Below are positions 28,440-37,219 of a stretch of DNA of 64,000 bases, piece after piece; position 1 is the first letter of the stretch, and each line of letters opens with the position of its first letter. The stretch comes from UBA5078 sp051252515. GTDB taxonomy: Bacteria; Pseudomonadota; Gammaproteobacteria; Pseudomonadales; Pseudohongiellaceae. The DNA lies in assembly GCA_051252515.1 (NCBI GenBank), contig JBPOFS010000002.1, forward strand, positions 434,001 through 498,000, given 5' to 3'. The translations under genes were made by a program, and so were the position numbers. The notes under the pieces were generated by a model that did no database searches, was not told where the DNA came from, and saw only the letters and a list, made by a program, of their open reading frames with translations.

Positions 28440-29222
28440 TTATAATTGTGTGACTTCGTGTTGTAAGGGCATTGGCGAATGTCCTGTTTGTGCAATGACT
28501 AACATGGCCAAGCTGACAAGCCCTAGTATGATTACTGCCGTTCCTGCCGCATTGCGTATAACTGGGTTTGCTAATACCTTTCCTATTACCCCGATCATTC
28601 CCCCTGTGCCCATCACAAACGGAATCGTTCCTAAACCAAAACTCGCCATCATTGCCATTGCGTGGAGCGGGCTTCCTGAGGACAGTGATAGGCCTAACAT
28701 GCTGTAAACAATCCCGCAGGGTAGAAATCCCCAAATCGCTCCAGCCATTAATTTTCGGCTGACTCGATCTAAACGAAGGCCGTTAATTTTTTTAAGTGCC
28801 GGTTGCCATAGTTTGTTGACCAGGCTTTCTAAGCGAGAAATTCCTTTCCACCAGCCTGCAATATAAAAGCCAATGGCAATCATCAGTAGAGCGCTGATGC
28901 CGCGTAAGAAAATACCGGGCAATGGGCCTGCCAACGCTAGAAAAGCGCTGAGAGTGCCAGCGAAGAATCCGAGCAGCGCGTAGCTAAAAAGTTTTCCACT
29001 CGCGAATGTGAAGGCATCAACTGTGGCGGTGGAATGTTGCCGTGGAGCGTGTAGCTGTGCTGTTTCGGTATTCGGCCATACTTGCGCTACGGCGAAGGTG
29101 TCGTGAGAGCGAGCAGCATTCTGACTGCCCATTACGAGTGCCGAGGCGATGCTGCCACACATCGCAAAACAATGCGGCGCGCTGAATAAGCCTAAGCTGA
29201 AAGCGATCAGTAAATCACTCAT
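28440..29222 (-). CDS. TauE/SafE-like membrane protein of the cbb3 maturation cluster
   Basis: A 260-residue protein with about six membrane helices. Its start MSDLLIAFSLGLFSAPHCFAMCGSI contains the metal-friendly HCFAMC motif shared with the CcoS-linked sulfite-exporter/cytochrome-biogenesis family. The matching second half contains GFLPCGIVYSML. The longest frame begins at 29354, but the family N-terminus is at 29222, where the ATG overlaps the ccoS stop region by 8 bases. Proteins of this type follow ccoS in many Proteobacteria and are thought to aid copper supply or haem-copper oxidase assembly; that role is inferred. Confidence 0.75.
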   Translation of the reverse strand: MSDLLIAFSLGLFSAPHCFAMCGSIASALVMGSQNAARSHDTFAVAQVWPNTETAQLHAPRQHSTATVDAFTFASGKLFSYALLGFFAGTLSAFLALAGPLPGIFLRGISALLMIAIGFYIAGWWKGISRLESLVNKLWQPALKKINGLRLDRVSRKLMAGAIWGFLPCGIVYSMLGLSLSSGSPLHAMAMMASFGLGTIPFVMGTGGMIGVIGKVLANPVIRNAAGTAVIILGLVSLAMLVIAQTGHSPMPLQHEVTQL

Positions 29223-29397
29223 GCTCACTCTCTTTGTTGCTTGGCTCAGGGGTGTTGTCGTCATCATCAAAAAGAATGCTATAGGCCTGGCGGTCAAGGT
29301 CATCGAACTGCTCGTTGCGGGCGGACCAAATAAACCCCCAAAAAGAGAAGCCAACTAATATGACGGTAATGGGGATTAGCACGAGAAAAATTTCCAT
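29215..29397 (-). CDS. ccoS: cbb3 oxidase assembly protein CcoS
   Basis: A 60-residue single-span protein. The start MEIFLVLIPITVILVGFSFWGFIWSARNEQFDDLD is the CcoS signature: one membrane helix followed by W-x6-QFDDLD. The acidic tail is typical. CcoS is needed for cofactor insertion into the cbb3 oxidase. It lies 3 bases after ccoI and overlaps the next gene. Confidence 0.92.
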   Translation of the reverse strand: MEIFLVLIPITVILVGFSFWGFIWSARNEQFDDLDRQAYSILFDDDDNTPEPSNKESEHE

Positions 29398-29400
29398 GAA

Positions 29401-31821
29401 TTAGTCTCCTATCCGGCGCAAGCGATTAGCATTGAGTACTACAATTACTGATGACGCACTCATTCCCAATGCGGCTAGCCATGGGGGCAATAAGCCAAGA
29501 AGGGCGAACGGGATGGCGGTTAGGTTGTAGCAAAGCGACCATAGAATATTTTGCCGAATGACTCTTTGGCAGCGCTTTGCAAACGTCAAGGCCGTTGGTA
29601 ATAACGCTAAGCTAGGGTTTAAAAGTGTAGCATCGGCACTTTGCTGAACGACTAAGTCTCGCGGAGCAATGGCGATAGAACAGCTCGAAGCAGCCATAGC
29701 GCCTGCGTCATTGACACCGTCCCCTACCATCAGCACTGACTCGCTCTCTCCAAGGCGTCGGATGTGTACAATTTTATCTTCTGGGCTTAAGCCTAGGTGC
29801 ACCTCGTCAACGTTTAATGATTCGGCTATTTGTCCGCCTTCAATAGAGGCGTCGCCACTGAGTATGGCAGTTTTTAAGCCTTTAGATTTCAGCTCAGCGA
29901 TTAAGGCAGAGGCTTCTTGGCGAACGCTGTCTTGTAAACGAAACCATGCAATCGGCTGCGTAGTGGCCAATAACACCCATAAGCCTTCGCGCTGATTAGG
30001 GCTTATATCTTCGGCCTCGGGGCAGGCAAAGGCAGGCTTGCCTATTCTGTACCGTACGCCATTAATTTCACCTTCTATGCCTCCTTCTTGTCGAGTAGAT
30101 ACTTTGCTTGTACGTAAGTCATTCGCGGCAGTGAACGCTTGGGCAATAGGGTGTTGGCTATGTTTTTCCAATGCACTAGCGATGGCTAAACACTTTTGCG
30201 CATCGACAGTGCTCAGAGTAATGACATCGATAAGCTGTAAACGGGCTTGAGTTAGCGTGCCGGTTTTATCAAATACTACGGTGCTTATATTGGCGAGTCG
30301 TTCTAAGAAGCTGCCATCTCGAATGAGTAAGCCTTTCTTGCGCAATGCCGTAGTGGCGACAGTGCTCGCCACAGGAGCGGCAAGTGATAGTGCGCAAGGG
30401 CACGCCACGACTAAGACCGTCAATGCGATAACGATATAGTTAGGGGAGCCAGAGAGGAACCAGAATAAACCTGCTCCAACCGATAGGCTAAGAACGCTAG
30501 CGATAAACCAGGTGGCTGCGCGGTCGGCCAATCGAGACCAGTAAGGGCGATATGCACTTGCCTCTTCATACAGAGTCTTTATTTTTTCGATAAGGAATTC
30601 ATGTGCTGCGCATTGAGCGCGAATAAGTAGCGGGGCATCGTGGTTGTAAGCCCCTGCGAGCACTCGAGAGCCGGGGCTTTTGATCGAGGCTAGCGCTTCC
30701 CCTGTGAAGGCGGTGTCACTGACGCTGCTTTGCCCACTCACTACAATCCCATCTGCGGCGATAGGCTCACCAGCTCGAACATAAAGAAGATCATTAGCGC
30801 GCACCTCTGACAAGGCGATGGCTTCGTGCACCTCTTTAGCGTTGACCTGTGACACGCGAGTCACAGTGCTAGGTAATAATTTTTGTAATGCGTCTTCGTT
30901 GTCTTGAAAATGTTGCTGGGAAACTAGTTCGACATAGCGGCCGATTAGTAGGAAGAAGGTAAACATACAAGCGGTATCGTAGTACACGGTACTGCCCATC
31001 GTAAGTGTGTTAAAAACGCTCAGACTCCACGCCGCTAATATGGCAAGTGAAACAGGAAAATCCATACTGAGATGGCGATGGCTTAATGCGATGAGAGCCC
31101 CTCTGTGAAACGGGGAAGCGCTGTAAAATACTACAGGCAAGCTTAGCGCTAAACTGGCCCATCGGAATAATGTTTCATACAAAGGGTCCATGCCGCTTGC
31201 AGGGTTCTGCGCGGTTGCGTCGCCAGCAAAATAAGAAGCGAGCGCAAACATCATGACTGGCATCATGCCAATGCCCGCCACTCCTAGTCGCGTGAGCATC
31301 TCTTTCTTTTGTAGCTCTAAGCTATTGCGCAGACTGCCGGCTAAGTCTGGGCTTGGGGTGTATCCTAGATTGAGAATGAGTGCCACGATAGTCTGGCAAC
31401 TTAACGATGGCTTATAGCGTAATGTCATGCGCCGTTTCGCAAAGTTTATTTGTACATCGAGCATGTCTTTTTGTTTTCTAAGCACTTGTTCTAATAACCA
31501 GACGCAAGCGACGCATCGTATATCAGTAACGATTAATCGTAGTTCTTTGTTTCCATCGGCAAGGGTTTTGACGCTGCGTTCGAAGTCTTCGGGTTTTAGT
31601 GGTGATTTTTCAACATTGACGATGGGCGCGTCATTGTTGCATTTTTCTCGGAAATCGTAGAATGAATCCAAGCCCATGCTATTGATCAGTTGTGCAGCAC
31701 CGGCGCAGCCATGGCAGCAAAATAAGGCCTTTTCGCCAGCAATAGGCACGGTATAGGCCTGCGCTGTAGGCATTTCTGACTTGCAATGGAAGCAGTGGCT
31801 GATGTGCACAGTATCAAGCAT
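29401..31821 (-). CDS. ccoI: Copper-exporting P1B ATPase CcoI/FixI
   Basis: An 806-residue heavy-metal ATPase that supplies copper for cbb3 oxidase. The N-terminal Cys-rich domain (HCFHCKSEMP, FCCHGCAGAA) is followed by an HMA domain with C-V-A-C in DIRCVACVW. The transmembrane metal site is ACPCALSLA, the phosphorylation site DKTGTLT, the nucleotide motif HPIAQAF and the hinge GDGVNDAGAM. I chose the ATG at 31821, which overlaps the ccoH stop by one base and gives the family N-terminus, over an upstream in-frame start at 31905 inside ccoH. Confidence 0.93.
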   Translation of the reverse strand: MLDTVHISHCFHCKSEMPTAQAYTVPIAGEKALFCCHGCAGAAQLINSMGLDSFYDFREKCNNDAPIVNVEKSPLKPEDFERSVKTLADGNKELRLIVTDIRCVACVWLLEQVLRKQKDMLDVQINFAKRRMTLRYKPSLSCQTIVALILNLGYTPSPDLAGSLRNSLELQKKEMLTRLGVAGIGMMPVMMFALASYFAGDATAQNPASGMDPLYETLFRWASLALSLPVVFYSASPFHRGALIALSHRHLSMDFPVSLAILAAWSLSVFNTLTMGSTVYYDTACMFTFFLLIGRYVELVSQQHFQDNEDALQKLLPSTVTRVSQVNAKEVHEAIALSEVRANDLLYVRAGEPIAADGIVVSGQSSVSDTAFTGEALASIKSPGSRVLAGAYNHDAPLLIRAQCAAHEFLIEKIKTLYEEASAYRPYWSRLADRAATWFIASVLSLSVGAGLFWFLSGSPNYIVIALTVLVVACPCALSLAAPVASTVATTALRKKGLLIRDGSFLERLANISTVVFDKTGTLTQARLQLIDVITLSTVDAQKCLAIASALEKHSQHPIAQAFTAANDLRTSKVSTRQEGGIEGEINGVRYRIGKPAFACPEAEDISPNQREGLWVLLATTQPIAWFRLQDSVRQEASALIAELKSKGLKTAILSGDASIEGGQIAESLNVDEVHLGLSPEDKIVHIRRLGESESVLMVGDGVNDAGAMAASSCSIAIAPRDLVVQQSADATLLNPSLALLPTALTFAKRCQRVIRQNILWSLCYNLTAIPFALLGLLPPWLAALGMSASSVIVVLNANRLRRIGD

Positions 31822-32327
31822 TAGAAATCCAATCGCTCTAATGGGGTTTCGATCCGCCGGCGTAATCGCCAATCGTTGTCCGCGCCACGTAGTTCCAAAT
31901 ACCACACACCTCGTTGCGTCGACATTGTAGTGAAGAAGTCGTCCTCACTAACGAAAACTGTCTCGGATGTCGGTGTAAATCGTATGCGACGATCCTGTTT
32001 GCTATCGGTCACGTGGAAAATGGCGAGAGTGAGGTAGGGCTCCTCAGTGCCAGTAATGTGAATCTCTTGAGCTTGGGAAGTGTTGCTTAACTCTAAGGAC
32101 GCGTTAATGCCTAGCGTTAAGGCCATCTCGTCTAATGCTTGTAGTTGATTGATGCCTTGGCCATCCTTGTAGTAGGTGTCAACAACGACATCGTCAGGAT
32201 AAATGAGTGCCGTGCTCACCATCAATATGCCAAACAAGACTGCAGCGAAAGGGATAGTCATTAATACCCAAGGCCAACGATAGTGATACCAAGGCAAGTG
32301 GGATGAAGAGGCGGTAGAATTTTTCAT
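31821..32327 (-). CDS. ccoH: cbb3 oxidase assembly protein CcoH/FixH
   Basis: A 168-residue FixH-family protein. It has an N-terminal helix (WPWVLMTIPFAAVLFGILMVSTAL), then DVVVDTYYKDGQGIN, the family hallmark, and a periplasmic beta-rich domain. CcoH stays bound to the oxidase and helps assembly. It is 15 bases after ccoG and translationally coupled to ccoI. Confidence 0.9.
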   Translation of the reverse strand: MKNSTASSSHLPWYHYRWPWVLMTIPFAAVLFGILMVSTALIYPDDVVVDTYYKDGQGINQLQALDEMALTLGINASLELSNTSQAQEIHITGTEEPYLTLAIFHVTDSKQDRRIRFTPTSETVFVSEDDFFTTMSTQRGVWYLELRGADNDWRLRRRIETPLERLDF

Positions 32328-32342
32328 AAGTTTCTCTTGATC

Positions 32343-33794
32343 CTAAAGTCGTGGCGCTAATGGTTGAGGGCCAAAGAATCGACTTTCAGCGGAAATGCTG
32401 ACATTGCTATTGTTCGATTCTAAGAGAAAATCGAACTCAGTATTGAAACTGTCGAGTTCGTCTGGATTGGCTTGTACGCGTACTATTTGCTCGTGCATTT
32501 CCCTTGCAGGGACTCGAATGCTATCGCTAGGAAGTATGATGGCGTTGGTGATGCCATTTATCCGCAATTGATAGTCGTGATCGTTATCAGACATATTGAT
32601 GACTTTCAAAGTGTAAACGTTCTCAATTAGTCCGCCTGCAACCTCTTGGTAAAGTTGGCCGCGATCTCTCAATACATCTAAGCGCAGTGGTGTGCGGGTC
32701 CAAAGCACCGCACTAAACAAACTTAGCAACACCGCAACAGCGACACCGTATCCCAGTAATTTAGGTCGCTTCCATGTCCACGTTCCTCCCGCCAATGAGT
32801 TCAAAGTGGTATAAGAGACGAGCCCTTTCGGGTAGTCCATTTTTTCCATGATGCTGTCACATGCGTCGATGCAACGTGCGCAGCCTATGCACTCGTATTG
32901 CAGGCCGTCGCGAATGTCGATCCCCGTTGGGCATACTTGCACGCACAACGTGCAGTCAATGCAATCCCCTAATCCTTCGGCCTGGTGATCGCTGCCCTTC
33001 TTGCGTGAGCCGCGCTGTTCGCCGCGGGCAGGGTCATAGGAAATAATTAATGTGTCTTGATCGAACATCACGGATTGGAACCGTGCATAGGGGCACATAT
33101 AAATGCAGACTTGTTCGCGCATCCAACCGGCGTTGATATAGGTGGCTAGTGTGAAAAAGACTGTCCAGGCTGTGGCGGTAAGTGACAGTTGCCAATGCCA
33201 TGCATCGACGAGTAACTCTCGAATGCCATAAAAATACCCGATGAAAGTTATTCCTGTTAGAAGAGAAAACCCCATCCACATACAGTGCTTTAGTCCGCGA
33301 CGCCACACCTTGTTCCATCCAGCTTTATTGCGTCCGTCCTTACTGAATAAGGAAGGCGTTTTGTCGAGTTTGATGCGTTGGTGGCGCTCGCCTTCTGTGA
33401 ACTGTTCTGCCCACGCGAAAATGGCAGTCCACACAGTTTGCGGGCAGGTGTATCCGCACCAAACACGGCCCCAAAGCGTCGTGACCAAAAACAATGCCAT
33501 CGCCGCAATGGCAAGAGTCCACATCAATAACACAAAATCTTGCGGCCACAGAGTGAGCCAGAAAATATGAAACTGCTGCTGAGAAAGATCAAAGAAAAGT
33601 GCTTGTCGTCCTGCGACCTGCAGCCAAGGAGCAAGGAAGTATCCCAGTAGTAGCGGCCAGCCAGTGAAAAGACGAATGTACTGAAACACGCCTTCTATTG
33701 AGCGAATGTATATTTTTTCTTTTTTCTCATAGAGATTGAAGACGCGCGAGTCCACGTCTTCAGGAATAATCTCTTTTGTTGGTATTCGTTGCAT
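32343..33794 (-). CDS. ccoG: cbb3 oxidase accessory ferredoxin-like protein CcoG/RdxA
   Basis: A protein of about 483 residues with several membrane helices, a WGRVWCGYTCPQTVW motif and a polyferredoxin core (CIDCTLCVQVCPTG, CIGCARCIDACDS) for two [4Fe-4S] clusters. A C-terminal Ig-like FixG domain follows. CcoG is a Cu(II) reductase assisting copper insertion. The start is ATG 33794; an in-frame TTG at 33803, directly after the ccoP stop, would add three residues. Confidence 0.92.
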   Translation of the reverse strand: MQRIPTKEIIPEDVDSRVFNLYEKKEKIYIRSIEGVFQYIRLFTGWPLLLGYFLAPWLQVAGRQALFFDLSQQQFHIFWLTLWPQDFVLLMWTLAIAAMALFLVTTLWGRVWCGYTCPQTVWTAIFAWAEQFTEGERHQRIKLDKTPSLFSKDGRNKAGWNKVWRRGLKHCMWMGFSLLTGITFIGYFYGIRELLVDAWHWQLSLTATAWTVFFTLATYINAGWMREQVCIYMCPYARFQSVMFDQDTLIISYDPARGEQRGSRKKGSDHQAEGLGDCIDCTLCVQVCPTGIDIRDGLQYECIGCARCIDACDSIMEKMDYPKGLVSYTTLNSLAGGTWTWKRPKLLGYGVAVAVLLSLFSAVLWTRTPLRLDVLRDRGQLYQEVAGGLIENVYTLKVINMSDNDHDYQLRINGITNAIILPSDSIRVPAREMHEQIVRVQANPDELDSFNTEFDFLLESNNSNVSISAESRFFGPQPLAPRL

Positions 33795-33803
33795 TGGGCT
33801 CAA

Positions 33804-34676
33804 CTATAGTTGAAGGCTTTTTACATAAGCGCTAAGAATGTGGACTTTGTCCTCTCCAAGGCGTTGTGCAAACCCTGGCATTTGCCCTGTACGGCCATGA
33901 CGAATACTTTCTTCTATACGCAGTCTGGAATTACCGTAGAGCCACATCTCATTATTCAGAGCGGGCGCACCAAGCATTGGTTGTCCGCTGCCATCTGGGC
34001 CATGGCAGGCTACGCAGAACATGTCATAACGCGCCTTTCCAGCCTCGGCTAGGGCAGGGTCGACCTCGCGTCCTGCAAGTTGACTGACATACTCGGCGGT
34101 TTCATGTATGCCATCATCCTGCAGGACAGCTTCCCACGATGGCATCATGGCGTTACGCCCACCTAATATGGTGGTTTTTATTTGTTGCGCATCACTGCCC
34201 CATAACCACTCACTGTCAGTTAGGTTGGGAAAGCCGGCGCTGCCTGTGCCCGCGGTTCCGTGACACACTGAACAATTGGTAGCAAAGAGTCGACGTCCCA
34301 TGCGCATAGCACTGACATCTTGTGCTAATTCATCCACAGGAATGGCGGCGTACTGAGCGAAGATAGGGCCATAGCGAGCATCTGCATCATCCTGGTCTTC
34401 ACTTAATGCGCCAGTTTGAGTCCATCCGCCTAGCCCCTCGAAATTACCTAGCCCTGGGTAGTACAGGAGATAGCCGATTCCAAAGACAATGGTAATGATG
34501 AATCCCCAGAACCACCAAGCGGGCAAAGGGTTGTCATATTCTTCGATGCCATCATAGGAGTGACCGGTAGTCTTTCCTGGGTTCTGTGTGGATCGATTTA
34601 AATACAGTATTAAGAAAAAAGTGAGTAATGAGCCGAGTGTGCCTACCACCACGAACCAACTAAAAGCAGTACTCAT
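33804..34676 (-). CDS. ccoP: cbb3 cytochrome c oxidase subunit III CcoP (dihaem)
   Basis: A 290-residue dihaem cytochrome. Two N-terminal helices flank a conserved ...PLPAWWFWGFIITIVFG region. Two haem c sites follow: CSVCHGTAG and CVACHGPDG, each with a later Met ligand (AMMPSW, GQMPGF). It receives electrons from soluble cytochromes. The start overlaps the ccoQ stop by 4 bases. Confidence 0.95.
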   Translation of the reverse strand: MSTAFSWFVVVGTLGSLLTFFLILYLNRSTQNPGKTTGHSYDGIEEYDNPLPAWWFWGFIITIVFGIGYLLYYPGLGNFEGLGGWTQTGALSEDQDDADARYGPIFAQYAAIPVDELAQDVSAMRMGRRLFATNCSVCHGTAGTGSAGFPNLTDSEWLWGSDAQQIKTTILGGRNAMMPSWEAVLQDDGIHETAEYVSQLAGREVDPALAEAGKARYDMFCVACHGPDGSGQPMLGAPALNNEMWLYGNSRLRIEESIRHGRTGQMPGFAQRLGEDKVHILSAYVKSLQL

Positions 34677-34855
34677 GATGATGTGTCCTCTTTACGCAAT
34701 GGGGCTGCCGCCTCTTCATCATTCTCTAGAAAGGGTAATTGTGCGTCTTCGTCGAAGCGTTGCTTGCGGCTTGAGCCATAAGCCCACCACACAACGGCAG
34801 CAAAGCCGATGGCACAAAGGACTGTGGCAAGACTGCGGAAATCTGTGATATCCAT
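34673..34855 (-). CDS. ccoQ: cbb3 oxidase small subunit CcoQ
   Basis: A 60-residue single-span protein: MDITDFRSLATVLCAIGFAA, then VVWWAYGSSRKQRFDEDA and an acidic tail. This is the CcoQ/FixQ layout, which stabilises the oxidase complex. It sits between ccoO (2 bases upstream) and ccoP (4-base overlap). Confidence 0.92.
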   Translation of the reverse strand: MDITDFRSLATVLCAIGFAAVVWWAYGSSRKQRFDEDAQLPFLENDEEAAAPLRKEDTSS

Positions 34856-34857
34856 GT

Positions 34858-35463
34858 TTATCGTCTCTCCGTTATCAAGGTGCCAAGCTGTTGCAGGTAC
34901 GCGATTACCGCATCGGCTTCAGTGCTGTTCTCGAGACCGGCCGTTGCGTTGGCAATATCTTCATCGGTATAGGGCACGCCAAGGGTTTGAAGTGCGGCGA
35001 GCTTCTTCGGCAGCACGTCAAGATCGATTGGGTTCTCAAATAACCAAGGGTAAGACGGCATGATGGAGCCGGGTACAACAGAGCGAGGGTCGAGCAAATG
35101 CGCACGGTGCCAATCATTACTGTATAGCTGCCCCACGCGCGCTAGGTCTGGGCCTGTGCGCTTAGAGCCGAACACAAATGGGTGGTCATAGACGAGTTCG
35201 CCTGCCACTGAATAATGTCCGTAGCGTTCGACTTCTGCTCGCAGTGGGCGGATCATTTGCGAGTGGCAAACGGTGCAGCCTTCGCGGATATAGATATCTC
35301 GTCCTTCTAGCTCAAGTGGAGCGAGAGGCTTTAATCCATCAATAGGTTCAGTGACGACTTTCTGCGACATGAGAGGAACGATCTCGACAATGCCACCAAA
35401 GCTTACGGCCACAATAATCAATACGATCATCAGACCAATATTCTTTTCGATGAAGTCATTCAT
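34858..35463 (-). CDS. ccoO: cbb3 cytochrome c oxidase subunit II CcoO (monohaem)
   Basis: A 201-residue membrane-anchored monohaem cytochrome. The N-terminal helix (IGLMIVLIIVAVSFGGIVEIVPL) precedes the haem c site CTVCHSQMIRPLR, then RTGPDLARVG and SVVPGSIMPSYPWL with the axial Met. The first codon overlaps the ccoN stop region by 4 bases. Confidence 0.95.
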   Translation of the reverse strand: MNDFIEKNIGLMIVLIIVAVSFGGIVEIVPLMSQKVVTEPIDGLKPLAPLELEGRDIYIREGCTVCHSQMIRPLRAEVERYGHYSVAGELVYDHPFVFGSKRTGPDLARVGQLYSNDWHRAHLLDPRSVVPGSIMPSYPWLFENPIDLDVLPKKLAALQTLGVPYTDEDIANATAGLENSTEADAVIAYLQQLGTLITERR

Positions 35464-36908
35464 GCGAGAACCTCCGGTGCGACAGAATCCAGTAAGTCAT
35501 CAACAGGGCTAGGGTTGGCTAGTGCAAGCTGTCTTGTTTTCCAGATGTTATAGGCCATCACAAACATGCCCGCGAGGAAGATCCCTCCTCCTATAAAGCG
35601 AACGACATAGCCTGCATAACTGGCCTCGACGGATTCGATGAAGCTATAGGTGAGAGTGCCATCGCTATTGACCGCACGCCACATAAGGCCTTGCATCAAG
35701 CCATTGACCCACATCGCCACGATATAAAGCACTGTGCCTATAGTGGAGAGCCAGAAGTGCAGGTCGATAAGTTTGACGCTATACATTGCGCCAGCTTTGC
35801 GGCCATACATTAAGGGGATCAGGTGATACATTGCGCCGATAGAGATCATCGCTACCCAGCCCAGTGCGCCGGAGTGCACATGGCCTATGGTCCAATCGGT
35901 GTAATGAGATAGCGCATTGACAGATTTTATCGACATCATCGGACCTTCGAAGGTCGACATGCCGTAGAAAGAAAGTGAGACCACTAGGAATTTTAAGATG
36001 GGGTCGGTACGCAATTTGTCCCAAGCACCCGAGAGGGTCATGATGCCGTTGATCATGCCGCCCCAAGAGGGTGCGAGGAGCACTAAGGACATGGCCATCC
36101 CAACACTTTGCGTCCAGTCCGGTAGCGTGGTGAAGTGTAAGTGGTGAGGTCCTGCCCATACATAAATCGCTATTAGCGCCCAGAAATGCACCACCGAGAG
36201 TCGGTAGGAGTACACGGGGCGCTCTGCTTGTTTGGGTACGAAGTAGTACATCATGCCAAGGAAGCCAGCAGTGAGGAAGAATCCCACGGCATTGTGTCCG
36301 TACCACCATTGCACCATGGCATCGACTGTCCCTGAGTACACCGAATACGATTTGGTCATCGTTACAGGCAGGGCTAGGCTGTTAATGATGTGCAAAATGG
36401 CCACGGCAATGATGAAAGCGCCGAAGAACCAGTTCGCTACATAGATATGTTTTTCTTTGCGCTTGGTGATGGTTCCGAAAAACAAGATGGCATAGCAGAC
36501 CCACACTATGGCGATCAGCACATCGATGGGCCATTCGAGCTCTGCATATTCCTTGGAAGAGGTTAGCCCCATCGGCAAGGTGATAGCGGCGGCGACAATG
36601 ACGACTTGCCATCCCCAGAATACGAATGCCGCCAATCGGTCTGAAATGAGTCTTGCGTGGCAAGTACGCTGCACGATGAAAAGGGAGGTGGACATCAAAG
36701 CGCAGCCGCCAAATGCGAAAATAACCGCATTGGTGTGCAGAGGGCGTAGGCGCCCGAAGCTTAACCATGCTGTGTCGAAATTCAGTTGTGGCCACGCGAG
36801 CTGTGCGGCAATGAAAACACCGACTAACATCCCGACTATGCCCCAGACGACGGTCATGATGGCGAATTGATGGACCACTTTATAATTATAGCGGGTAGGT
36901 GCTGTCAT
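35460..36908 (-). CDS. ccoN: cbb3 cytochrome c oxidase catalytic subunit I CcoN
   Basis: A 482-residue catalytic subunit with about twelve helices. Haem and CuB ligands are visible: RPLHTNAVIFAFGG (low-spin haem), WWYGHNAVGF and AGPHHLHFTTLPDW (CuB histidines), and HVHSGALGW. The C-family oxidase reduces O2 at low concentration while pumping protons. It is the first gene of the long minus-strand cluster ccoNOQPGHIS. I see no FNR/Anr box upstream, which is unusual for a low-oxygen oxidase operon. Confidence 0.96.
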   Translation of the reverse strand: MTAPTRYNYKVVHQFAIMTVVWGIVGMLVGVFIAAQLAWPQLNFDTAWLSFGRLRPLHTNAVIFAFGGCALMSTSLFIVQRTCHARLISDRLAAFVFWGWQVVIVAAAITLPMGLTSSKEYAELEWPIDVLIAIVWVCYAILFFGTITKRKEKHIYVANWFFGAFIIAVAILHIINSLALPVTMTKSYSVYSGTVDAMVQWWYGHNAVGFFLTAGFLGMMYYFVPKQAERPVYSYRLSVVHFWALIAIYVWAGPHHLHFTTLPDWTQSVGMAMSLVLLAPSWGGMINGIMTLSGAWDKLRTDPILKFLVVSLSFYGMSTFEGPMMSIKSVNALSHYTDWTIGHVHSGALGWVAMISIGAMYHLIPLMYGRKAGAMYSVKLIDLHFWLSTIGTVLYIVAMWVNGLMQGLMWRAVNSDGTLTYSFIESVEASYAGYVVRFIGGGIFLAGMFVMAYNIWKTRQLALANPSPVDDLLDSVAPEVLA

Positions 36909-37219
36909 GCGATTATTCCGTTGCTATGCCGATGACGCAGTCATGCGGAGTGGGAGATTAATCAACCAACCATGCAGTGCCAGTGAATAAGCTGGTGCTT
37001 TTGCCGGTCTCTCAGGCTAGTGCAAACTGTTGGACTAGCTAACTTTCCCATTTTCCTCTTTAGAAGAGGGGCTTTCTCTGAGCTATCGCAATGTTTGTCT
37101 CGATTTGTCGCAACTGTGGCAAAAAAGTTATTTTTAACCGTATAAATGAGAATAAATTGCATCGACATGCTTTTTTTTATAGCGTACGCACTTATTTATA
37201 GGCAAGGGCACTAAAAAGA
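36909..37219. other. Intergenic region between ccoN and the receptor gene
   Basis: This 311-base gap separates two divergent genes and must hold both promoters. It contains two perfect small dyads: ATGAC-GCA-GTCAT (36932-36944) in the ccoN leader and CCTCTT-TAG-AAGAGG (37055-37069). Only a half FNR site (ATCAA, 36961-36965) is present. No convincing -35/-10 pair stands out; TTGCAT (37157) with TATAGC (37178) is a weak plus-strand candidate. Short frames inside it look non-coding. Confidence 0.5.

Noticed and set aside
29223..29354. N-terminal extension of the TauE/SafE-like protein
   Set aside because: It lies inside ccoS in a different frame and is absent from the family N-terminus.
31822..31905. 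N-terminal extension of CcoI
   Set aside because: It is antisense-free but inside ccoH in another frame; the ATG at 31821 coupled to the ccoH stop is the natural start.
36961..36965. FNR/Anr binding site upstream of ccoN
   Set aside because: Only one half-site (ATCAA) is present; the partner position reads GGGAG, so no dyad exists.
36962..37168. 68-codon minus-strand frame in the ccoN upstream region
   Set aside because: It has no start-site signal, a poly-Asn/Lys composition and lies in a region that must hold two promoters.
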